A stretch of 5,972 nucleotides of DNA from Sulfurimonas sp. Lineage in GTDB: Bacteria > Campylobacterota > Campylobacteria > Campylobacterales > Sulfurimonadaceae. Positions within the stretch are counted from its first letter, which is position 1. Each line of letters begins with the position of its first letter. Where the stretch lies: assembly GCA_030646745.1 (NCBI GenBank), contig JAUSKV010000352.1:1-5972 (forward strand), written 5' to 3'. The translations under genes were made by a program, and so were the position numbers. The notes under the pieces were generated by a model. The model was not told the DNA's origin. It saw nothing but the letters and a program-made list of their open reading frames with translations, and ran no database searches. Below are positions 1-4,507 of this stretch, one piece after another.

Positions 1-35
1 CAGAGTGCCCCACCGATTAAACTATCTCTTGCCAT
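1..35 (-). CDS. 5' end of an unidentified gene (partial, MARDSLIGGAL...)
   Basis: A minus-strand reading frame starts with ATG at 35-33 and runs off the left edge, giving MARDSLIGGAL as its first 11 residues. A good Shine-Dalgarno sequence (GTGAGGA, about 5 nt upstream) precedes the ATG. The visible residues suggest a small-residue-rich or membrane-directed N-terminus, but too little is visible to name a family. It lies 134 bp downstream of ribA in the same direction, so it could be read from the znu-ribA transcript or from its own promoter. Its start is real enough to have been duplicated: the same leader, ribosome site and first five codons recur at 4361-4429. Function unknown. Confidence 0.55.
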   Translation of the reverse strand, partial: MARDSLIGGAL

Positions 36-89
36 AGATTCCTCACTTAATTATCTTTAGTGAAGCTGTTGCATTTTCTGTTCTTGCTA
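21..89. repeat. Direct repeat, copy 1 (gene leader plus first codons)
   Basis: This 69-bp segment matches 4361-4429 at 63 of 69 positions by direct comparison, in the same orientation and offset by exactly 4340 bp. On the minus strand it carries a leader, a Shine-Dalgarno site and the first five codons (MARDS) of the gene at the window edge. The region inside it also folds as TCACT-T-AA / TT-T-AGTGA around a 5-nt loop. Homology ends sharply at 20/21 on the coding side and fades beyond 89 on the upstream side. Confidence 0.9.
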
Positions 90-90
90 G

Positions 91-109
91 AACATTTTTA
101 AAAAATGTT
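91..109. other. AT-only perfect inverted repeat between ribA and the next gene
   Basis: AACATTTTT and AAAAATGTT form a perfect 9-bp inverted repeat around a single base. It sits in the 134-bp gap between ribA and the partial gene at the window edge. With no GC pairs it would be a weak terminator, so it could equally be a protein-binding site or chance in AT-rich DNA. Nothing else in this gap was recognised. Confidence 0.3.
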
Positions 110-169
110 ACTCTTTCAAATCATAAAACTTATCAAACTTATTTCTGTATTAGAGTTCTTGCAAATTTT

Positions 170-754
170 TTACAACAAATGCCCCATAAATTCTTTTTTT
201 GTTTTGAGGTACTCTTCGTTATAGCAATTTTTTGGGGTAATCGCTGATATTCTTTCAATTATTTCGATTCCACTTTGCTCTAAAAAAGCGATTTTTTCAG
301 GATTGTTTGTGATTATTTTAGCTTTTGTGACGCCTAAATCTTTTAATATAAAGGAAATAGCACTGTATTCTCTCTCATCTTCTTTGAATCCAAGTTGCAA
401 ATTTGCTTCAATAGTGTTACAGCCATTATCTTGAAGATTATAAGCATTGACTTTATTGACAAGTCCTATATTTCTTCCCTCTTGTCTGTGGTAAACAACA
501 AGTCCACCCTCTTTTGCTATGAGCTCGAGTGCTAAATGGAGTTGATTGTTGCAGTCACATTTGAGACTCCCTAGGGTGTCACCTGTGAGACACTCAGAGT
601 GTATTCTAAATAGTGGGATTTCTAACTTAAAAAAATCTAAACTCATAATCGCTAAATGTTCTTGGGAGCCATCTTTGTAAGCTTTTATTTTAAACTTTCC
701 ATATCTTGTAGGTAAATTTGCTATGTTAGAACTTTCTATCATTTTATTTTCCAT
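170..754 (-). CDS. ribA: GTP cyclohydrolase II
   Basis: This enzyme opens the imidazole ring of GTP in the cytoplasm, giving the first intermediate of riboflavin synthesis plus formate and pyrophosphate. The 194-aa length is standard for a stand-alone RibA; there is no DHBP synthase (RibB) domain. The zinc site is intact: the block RIHSECLTGD...GSLKCDC supplies Cys55, Cys66 and Cys68. YHRQEGRNIGL, Tyr105 and the DER motif (Asp126, Arg128) match the known catalytic residues of the E. coli enzyme, and the protein ends in the family's MGHLL. The ATG follows the znuB stop codon directly (TAAATG), so it is almost certainly the fourth gene of the znu operon and translationally coupled. A Met at residue 5 is a possible alternative start. 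Placement with zinc uptake genes is unusual and suggests zinc-linked expression or a second, regulated riboflavin enzyme. Confidence 0.95.
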   Translation of the reverse strand: MENKMIESSNIANLPTRYGKFKIKAYKDGSQEHLAIMSLDFFKLEIPLFRIHSECLTGDTLGSLKCDCNNQLHLALELIAKEGGLVVYHRQEGRNIGLVNKVNAYNLQDNGCNTIEANLQLGFKEDEREYSAISFILKDLGVTKAKIITNNPEKIAFLEQSGIEIIERISAITPKNCYNEEYLKTKKEFMGHLL

Positions 755-1552
755 TTATATGAACTTTTTATATATATAACTAAAACAAAACAAAATAAGT
801 GTTACTAAAACTATAGTAGCTCCACTCGGCAAAGAGATATAAAACGAGATAGTAAGTCCAATGATTACGCTACAAACAGCGATACTTAAAGCAATAATCC
901 AAGTAGTAAAAAAACTCTTTTTGAATAATATAGCACTTGATACCGGTATAATCATCAATGCTCCAATCAACAATGCTCCAATAATTTTTATGGAAAGACC
1001 AATCATAATAGCAACCAAGGAGACAAATAATAAATTTAAAAATTTAACATTGATTCCACTTGTGTATGCCAACTCTTCATCAAATGAGATGAGAAGAAGT
1101 TTTTGATAATAGTGCCAAACAAGCAAGAGAGAAACAAAGGCAAAAACCAAAATTGTAAGTATGTCCTCATCACTAACAGCGACGATTGAACCAAACAGAT
1201 AGTCAAATAAAGAGCTATTGAATGAGTTTGACAACGATACAACTATGATTGCCATAGCCAATGAACCGGATAAAAAAATAGATAAAATAGAGTCCGAATA
1301 CAACTCTTTATAATTTCGGATATATTCAATGATGAGAGAGACACCTAAGGCTACGACAATGGCACTAAAGATTGTAGATATATGGAGTAAAAAACCGATA
1401 GCAACGCCTAATAGCGACACATGAGCGAGGGTGTCTGAAAGCATTGCATATCTTTTTACAACAACAAAAATCCCAAATGTAGAAGCTAATATAGCTACTA
1501 TTACACCAGCTATCATAGCGTTTATCATAAATGCGTATTCAAAAATTTCCAT
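755..1552 (-). CDS. znuB: Zinc ABC transporter permease (ABC-3 family)
   Basis: This is the inner-membrane channel subunit of a ZnuABC-type importer. The 265-aa protein is strongly hydrophobic, with about eight membrane segments starting near residue 9. Family signatures visible are the SDTLAHVSLLGVAIG segment (residues about 39-53) and the GALLIGALMIIPVSSA segment near residue 192, both typical of ABC-3 permeases for zinc or manganese. Its ATG overlaps the znuC stop codon by one base (TAATG), and an AAGG ribosome site lies inside the end of znuC. It ends directly against the ribA start. The sequence alone does not separate zinc from manganese permeases; zinc is inferred from the His-rich partner protein ZnuA. 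Confidence 0.93.
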   Translation of the reverse strand: MEIFEYAFMINAMIAGVIVAILASTFGIFVVVKRYAMLSDTLAHVSLLGVAIGFLLHISTIFSAIVVALGVSLIIEYIRNYKELYSDSILSIFLSGSLAMAIIVVSLSNSFNSSLFDYLFGSIVAVSDEDILTILVFAFVSLLLVWHYYQKLLLISFDEELAYTSGINVKFLNLLFVSLVAIMIGLSIKIIGALLIGALMIIPVSSAILFKKSFFTTWIIALSIAVCSVIIGLTISFYISLPSGATIVLVTLILFCFSYIYKKFI

Positions 1553-2199
1553 TATGAGAGCACCTTGTTAATATGAAAAACTTTGTTGACATCATTTTTA
1601 AGTCGTCCTAAATCATGCGTTACAAAGATAACAGTAAGTTTTTTGCTTTGATTTAATTCTCGAAGCAGTGTATAAAAAGTTTCTTGAGAATTTTCGTCTA
1701 TCCCTGCATTTGGCTCATCTAAAATGAGTACTTCAGGTTGATTAACGAGAGCTCTTGTTATCATCGCTCTTTGTCTTTGTCCACCTGAGAGAGACCCAAT
1801 CTGATAATCTTTTATATCTGAAATAGCAAATTTTTCCATAAGATACTCCATGTATTCTCTCTCTTGTTCTGAACTTTTTGTAAACAAAGAGGTTTTATGA
1901 GCAAATCCTAAATTAATTATTTCGTGAACTGTAGCTGGAAAATTTGTATCAATTTGCACACTGTTTTGTGCGACATACCCTATTTTATAAAAATCTTTAA
2001 ACTTATCTTGAGGCGTAGAAAAAAGAGAAATCTCTCCACTCTCTTTTTTCAATAGTTTTAAAATGAGTTTGAGTAATGTACTTTTTCCTCCGCCATTAGG
2101 TCCTATAATCGCGACATAATCACCTCTTTCAATATCAAGAGAAATAGTACTGAGGATGTTTTTGTAGCCTACATTTTTGAGTTCAATAATCTTTTCCAC
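1552..2199 (-). CDS. znuC: Zinc ABC transporter ATP-binding protein
   Basis: This cytoplasmic ATPase drives the ZnuABC-type importer. From the chosen start (215 aa) the ABC motifs run in order: Walker A GPNGGGKST (33-41), Q-loop Gln78, signature LSGGQRQR (137-144), Walker B VLILDEP (157-163) and switch His195 (THD). The N-terminal first strand IIELKNVGY fits a start at the GTG at 2199-2197, 4 nt after the znuA stop. A TTG at 2223 would add eight residues (MRWVVNNL) overlapping znuA and having no family counterpart. Neither start has a strong Shine-Dalgarno sequence, so translation probably depends on coupling to znuA. No ATG is available near the N-terminus. The C-terminus is short compared with E. 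coli ZnuC, lacking its extra regulatory tail, which is common in this family. Confidence 0.93.
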   Translation of the reverse strand: MEKIIELKNVGYKNILSTISLDIERGDYVAIIGPNGGGKSTLLKLILKLLKKESGEISLFSTPQDKFKDFYKIGYVAQNSVQIDTNFPATVHEIINLGFAHKTSLFTKSSEQEREYMEYLMEKFAISDIKDYQIGSLSGGQRQRAMITRALVNQPEVLILDEPNAGIDENSQETFYTLLRELNQSKKLTVIFVTHDLGRLKNDVNKVFHINKVLS

Positions 2200-2203
2200 T
2201 AAA

Positions 2204-3112
2204 TTATTTACAACCCATCGCAAATTTTAGTTTATTGAGATTTTCTTCCATAATGTGCAGATATCCTATCCCTTGCTCATTCTCTTGGGCGGATATATTT
2301 TCAGCAGGTCTGAGAGAATCTATTTTTACATGTGCCTCTTGTGCTATAGTTTGTGCAACTTTTGGACTAGCAAACTCTTCAAAAAATACTGTATTTATCC
2401 CCTCTTTTTTGGCGATTTTTATAAGTTCTGCAATCTGTTTTGCTGATGGTTTACTTTCAGGAGTCATACCGGAGATGCTGTATTGCTTTACACTATAATC
2501 ATCTGCAAAATATCCAAAAGCATCGTGATTCACTAGAATCTTTTTGTTGGCACAAGTTTGCATAGAAATATCATATTTTAATTTGAGAGAATTTACTTTT
2601 TCAAGAAAATTTTCTCTGTTTTTTTCATAATACTCTTTGTTTTGAGGATCTTTTTCGATGATTAGTTTAGAAATAGTATTTGTCATTATTATATAGTTAT
2701 TTAAACTTACCCAATAGTGTGGGTCTATATTTTCACCTTTATGGTCACCTTTAGAATGCTCATGCCCATGAGTTTCTTCCTCCTCTGCTTCTCTTAGTTT
2801 GACATACTTACTCATATCAAAAACTTTATCTTCAATCTTCAAGGAGTGAATAATTTTATCTTTCCAAGGCTCCATCGCATCACTACTCACGATAAAAATA
2901 TCACTTTTTGAGAGTTTTACCATATCGTTTGGAGTAGGATCAAATCCATGTGCCTCTACACCAAAAGGTATCAGATTATTTAACTCAACTTTCTTTCCTC
3001 CTATCTCTTTTACAATGCTATATAGGGGATAAATTGTGGTAGTTACTTTAAGTTCAGCAACCGCACTGACACCACACACTAAAAGAGCAGAAGCTACGAT
3101 TTTTTTCAACAT
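2204..3112 (-). CDS. znuA: Periplasmic zinc-binding protein of the ABC importer
   Basis: This cluster A-I substrate-binding protein captures zinc in the periplasm and delivers it to ZnuB. The ATG at 3112 (302 aa) has an AAGGA ribosome site about 7 nt upstream and begins a signal peptide, MLKKIVASALLVCGVSAVA, with an AxA-type cleavage before Glu20. A longer reading would need a TTG at 3139 inside the operator. Likely metal ligands are His55 (AHGFDP), His132 (DPHYW), His196 (VNHDAF) and an acidic residue, probably Asp265. The loop at 110-128 is acidic and His-rich (His115, 117, 119, 124), a feature of zinc rather than manganese carriers. Cys187 and Cys301 could form a disulfide. It is the first gene of the operon, behind twin palindromic operators. 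Confidence 0.94.
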   Translation of the reverse strand: MLKKIVASALLVCGVSAVAELKVTTTIYPLYSIVKEIGGKKVELNNLIPFGVEAHGFDPTPNDMVKLSKSDIFIVSSDAMEPWKDKIIHSLKIEDKVFDMSKYVKLREAEEEETHGHEHSKGDHKGENIDPHYWVSLNNYIIMTNTISKLIIEKDPQNKEYYEKNRENFLEKVNSLKLKYDISMQTCANKKILVNHDAFGYFADDYSVKQYSISGMTPESKPSAKQIAELIKIAKKEGINTVFFEEFASPKVAQTIAQEAHVKIDSLRPAENISAQENEQGIGYLHIMEENLNKLKFAMGCK

Positions 3113-3133
3113 TTTGATTCCTTTTTTGTTTTT

Positions 3134-3150
3134 ATGCAACTGAGTCGCAT
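3134..3150. promoter_or_regulatory. Putative metalloregulator operator, box 1
   Basis: ATGCAACT-G-AGTCGCAT is an inverted repeat with one mismatched pair around a single central base, the 7-1-7 form used by Fur-family repressors such as Fur, Zur and Mur. It lies 21 bp upstream of the znuA ATG, where a bound repressor would cover the expected transcription start. A near-identical palindrome is centred 47 bp away. Zur as the ligand is inferred from the zinc operon; the motif differs from the classical E. coli Fur box. Confidence 0.65.
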
Positions 3151-3158
3151 TTGATAGA

Positions 3159-3164
3159 ATAATA
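3159..3164 (-). promoter_or_regulatory. Possible znuA -10 element (TATTAT)
   Basis: Read on the minus strand, TATTAT lies between the two operator boxes and would place transcription start near 3152, at the edge of box 1. No convincing -35 is visible, as is common in Campylobacterota promoters. The assignment rests mainly on position. Confidence 0.35.
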
Positions 3165-3180
3165 AACGAATCCTTCTTAA

Positions 3181-3197
3181 ATACGACTTAGTCGCAT
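3181..3197. promoter_or_regulatory. Putative metalloregulator operator, box 2
   Basis: ATACGACT-T-AGTCGCAT is a second 8-1-8 inverted repeat with one mismatched pair. Its right half-site AGTCGCAT is identical to that of box 1. The centres of the two boxes are 47 bp apart and flank the proposed znuA -10. This box also lies about 45 bp upstream of the arsC promoter, so one regulator could influence both divergent units. Confidence 0.65.
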
Positions 3198-3240
3198 TAC
3201 TTCTCTATAGATTCTTTGCTATGTAAAAGTGCTCTTTTTT

Positions 3241-3249
3241 TGTTACAAT
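3241..3249 (+). promoter_or_regulatory. Extended -10 promoter for arsC (TGTTACAAT)
   Basis: TG-T-TACAAT matches the extended -10 consensus TGnTATAAT with one change and follows directly on a T-tract at 3234-3241, the usual arrangement for sigma-70 promoters in Campylobacterota. It would give a leader of roughly 170 nt before arsC. Confidence 0.55.
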
Positions 3250-3286
3250 AAAATTGCAATATGAAAAAATAAAGATAATAACAAAA

Positions 3287-3349
3287 ATGACAAAACCAAA
3301 ATACACAAATCACTACCACAAACAAAAGCGTAGGTTCATAAATTTATGA
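3287..3349 (+). CDS. Possible upstream micro-ORF a (20 aa)
   Basis: An ATG at 3287 opens a 20-codon frame encoding a very basic peptide (MTKPKYTNHYHKQKRRF...). Its TGA overlaps the ATG of the next micro-ORF as ATGA. Its own ribosome site is weak. No family is recognised. It may be a leader peptide or a chance frame; the case rests on the overlap chain leading to arsC. Confidence 0.22.
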   Translation: MTKPKYTNHYHKQKRRFINL

Positions 3350-3429
3350 GAAAAGATAAGTTAAAATCACATCTTTTAAATAAATACAAAGTTCCACATG
3401 CCATAAAAAATAAAGGATATAAATTATGA
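3346..3429 (+). CDS. Possible upstream micro-ORF b (27 aa) overlapping arsC
   Basis: This frame starts at the ATGA overlap with micro-ORF a and encodes a basic 27-residue peptide (MRKDKLKSHLLNKY...). Its stop TGA overlaps the arsC ATG in a second ATGA junction, the geometry of translational coupling. A 12-bp perfect palindrome, CATAAATTTATG, covers its start codon. arsC also has its own ribosome site (AAAGGAT, about 9 nt before the ATG), so coupling would be optional. No homology is recognised. Confidence 0.28.
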   Translation: MRKDKLKSHLLNKYKVPHAIKNKGYKL

Positions 3430-3776
3430 ATAAAATTACTATTTGGCACAACCCGCAATGTTCAAAATCTCGTGCTGCTTTGGAAATATTGGAACAAACA
3501 AATTCAAAAGTTGAAGTTATAAAATACTTAGAAGCTACTCCAAATGAGCAAGAAATAAAAGATGTTCTAAAACTTTTAAATATTTTACCTAGAGATTTAA
3601 TGCGTACAAATGAAGAACTTTATAAAGAGTTAAAACTTCAAGAAGAGACGAGTAATGATGCGCTCATATCTGCAATGGCAGAAAATCCAAAGCTCATAGA
3701 AAGACCTATTCTCATAAAAAATGGATGTGCAATAATTGGTCGTCCAACAGAACGAATTGCTGAGTTTTTAGCCTAA
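3426..3776 (+). CDS. arsC: ArsC-family thiol reductase (arsenate reductase, glutaredoxin type)
   Basis: The predicted role is cytoplasmic reduction of arsenate to arsenite, using glutathione/glutaredoxin. The 116-aa protein has the thioredoxin-like ArsC fold signature HNPQCSKSRAAL with catalytic Cys12, and the family's three arginines at Arg60 (LMRTNEELY), Arg93 (ERPILI) and Arg106 (IGRPTE), equivalent to Arg60, Arg94 and Arg107 of plasmid R773 ArsC. The full arginine set favours a true arsenate reductase over Spx or YffB relatives. No arsR, arsB or acr3 lies nearby, so the efflux step must be encoded elsewhere if it is an arsenic gene. It is divergent from znuA and has its own promoter. Its stop codon abuts the first REP-like hairpin, which may help end the transcript. 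Confidence 0.88.
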   Translation: MNKITIWHNPQCSKSRAALEILEQTNSKVEVIKYLEATPNEQEIKDVLKLLNILPRDLMRTNEELYKELKLQEETSNDALISAMAENPKLIERPILIKNGCAIIGRPTERIAEFLA

Positions 3777-3799
3777 TTCCCAATGTCCTCATTGGGAAT
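3776..3799 (+). repeat. REP-like hairpin R1
   Basis: ATTCCCAATG and CATTGGGAAT form a perfect 10-bp stem around loop TCCT. The left arm starts on the last base of the arsC stop codon. It shares the TTCCCA...TGGGAA core with R2 and R3 but lacks the CGAG tail. No T-run follows, so it is not a classical intrinsic terminator, although it could protect or end the arsC mRNA. Confidence 0.75.
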
Positions 3800-3847
3800 A
3801 CATACAACAATCGCCATGGATTTCTGACAAATTAACTGAAGTACACA

Positions 3848-3873
3848 CTCCCAAGCTGGAGCTTGGGAGCGAG
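3848..3873 (+). repeat. REP-like hairpin R2
   Basis: CTCCCAAGCT and AGCTTGGGAG are perfect 10-bp arms separated by GG (the physical loop is probably larger), followed by CGAG. This GC-rich palindrome stands out from its AT-rich surroundings and resembles REP palindromes of the ...CCCAAGCTnnAGCTTGGG...CGAG type seen dispersed in many bacterial genomes. Confidence 0.8.
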
Positions 3874-3894
3874 AAAAAATTGTGGATATTTTCT

Positions 3895-4215
3895 TTAATT
3901 GCTTAGGTTTTTATATGCGTTCCCATCGAGACGATGGGAACGAGTTAAAGTATGAAGATCACTTAATGCCAAGTAGTTTTTAGAAGAAAATGCGATGATA
4001 TCTGTGATTTTCTTGCACCTAAAACACTTTTGGGTATCTAGCAATAAATATAATGGTGCGATGATATTTAAATTTGGCATCCATCGTTCTATTCCAAATT
4101 TAGCATTGTATACATCTGTGTACCATAGCTTTAATTCTTTGTCCCATTTCGCACCATATTCTTTTGCTTCGTCTTTTTCATCATATGATATATTTAAATA
4201 AATTTGATTAATCAT
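3895..4215 (-). CDS. DUF5710-type protein, apparently truncated by a REP-like hairpin
   Basis: The ATG at 4215 has a good ribosome site (AAGAGG, 8 nt upstream); a longer reading would need a TTG at 4248. Residues 1-47 fit the DUF5710 pattern: IYLNISYDEKDEAKEYGAKWD followed by KELKLWYTD. This small domain is often found in DNA-processing or plasmid-associated proteins. It is followed by APLYLLLDTQKCFRCKK, where Cys64 and Cys67 form one half of a zinc ribbon. Relatives normally continue to a second CxxC; here none follows. Residues 91-100 are encoded by hairpin R3, and six more codons then reach a stop. I infer that the original C-terminus was lost and that this is a remnant or shortened gene. 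Its function is unknown. The domain call is from pattern memory. Confidence 0.6.
   Translation of the reverse strand: MINQIYLNISYDEKDEAKEYGAKWDKELKLWYTDVYNAKFGIERWMPNLNIIAPLYLLLDTQKCFRCKKITDIIAFSSKNYLALSDLHTLTRSHRLDGNAYKNLSN
3917..3944 (+). repeat. REP-like hairpin R3, inside the DUF5710 gene
   Basis: CGTTCCCATCG (3918-3928) and CGATGGGAACG (3932-3942) form a perfect 11-bp stem around AGA, flanked by G and followed by AG, giving the GGGAACGAG tail shared with other copies. It supplies codons 91-100 of the DUF5710-type gene on the opposite strand. Confidence 0.85.
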
Positions 4216-4282
4216 GTTATCTACCTCTTGATATAATTCTTTATTCAATAAATACTATATCACATATAGACTAAGTATTTTA

Positions 4283-4314
4283 CTCGTTCTACTTCCCCAA
4301 AAATGAATGCGTTC
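4283..4314 (-). repeat. Possible degenerate REP-like copy, opposite orientation
   Basis: On the minus strand this stretch ends GGGGAAGTAGAACGAG, close to the right arm and tail of R4, but its left part (GAACGCATTC...) does not pair with that arm. With R4 it would form an inverted pair similar to the paired REPs of other genomes. Only half of the element is convincing. Confidence 0.35.
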
Positions 4315-4375
4315 TTATATGTACATTGCTTGTTCCACCTTTCCCAAGGTGGAACGAGGAACTATCTCTTGCCAT
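4289..4375 (-). pseudogene. Truncated second copy of the MARDS gene start
   Basis: An ATG at 4375 with Shine-Dalgarno GTGAGGAG opens with MARDS, the same five codons as the gene at the left edge. It then diverges abruptly into the R4 hairpin (SSFHLGKGGT...) and stops at TAG 4291-4289 after 28 codons. The leader and ribosome site are preserved but the body of the gene is gone. This is best read as a duplicated or relocated gene start cut by the REP-like element, not a working small protein. Confidence 0.6.
4332..4358 (+). repeat. REP-like hairpin R4
   Basis: GTTCCACCTT and AAGGTGGAAC form a perfect 10-bp stem around TCCC, followed by GAG, so the tail again reads GGAACGAG. The stem sequence differs from R1-R3 at paired positions on both arms, showing compensated change. 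Two bases later the MARDS direct repeat begins. Confidence 0.82.
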
Positions 4376-4429
4376 AGACTCCTCACTTAATTATCTTTAG
4401 TGAAGCTATTGTATTTTTTATTTTTGCTA
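4361..4429. repeat. Direct repeat, copy 2
   Basis: This is the second copy of the 69-bp segment at 21-89, with 6 differences. It carries the same minus-strand leader, ribosome site and five codons. Most differences fall in the upstream part, where this copy is richer in T on the plus strand. The repeat ends next to hairpin R4 on one side and runs into the leader of the P-II-like gene on the other. Confidence 0.9.
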
Positions 4430-4433
4430 CAAA
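4425..4433 (+). promoter_or_regulatory. Possible extended -10 for the P-II-like gene (TGCTACAAA)
   Basis: TG-C-TACAAA follows a T-rich run (4415-4425) and lies about 75 bp upstream of the P-II-like ATG. It partly matches TGnTATAAT. It falls at the end of direct-repeat copy 2, so the repeat may have brought in this promoter. The match is weak. Confidence 0.3.
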
Positions 4434-4507
4434 ATTGTCATGCCAAATCATCTCCTAGAACAAAACTTGCAATGTAACTTTTAAATTTAGGTTTCAAAAG
4501 GATTCAC

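Noticed and set aside
21..89. tRNA or small RNA gene as the cause of the 69-bp repeat
   Set aside because: No cloverleaf or CCA end is seen; the shared segment instead shows a ribosome site and five identical codons, which fits a gene start.
861..1242. Open frames of 68-81 codons within znuB on the opposite strand or another frame
   Set aside because: They lie wholly inside a clear permease gene, have no recognisable motif, and reflect the codon bias of a hydrophobic gene.
2235..2498. Plus-strand frames of 63 and 87 codons opposite znuA
   Set aside because: They are antisense to a firmly identified gene and have no supporting ribosome site or domain.
2204..3112. ZnuA as a lipoprotein
   Set aside because: The Cys in the signal peptide is preceded by LLV rather than a proper lipobox, and a good AxA cleavage site follows it.
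3776..3799. Classical rho-independent terminator of arsC
   Set aside because: The stem is strong but is followed by ACATAC, not a T-run, and the same hairpin form recurs inside coding sequence, so a REP-like element is the better reading.
3776..3944. CRISPR array
   Set aside because: The three palindromes differ in sequence and their spacing is uneven; there are no identical repeats with uniform spacers and no cas genes.
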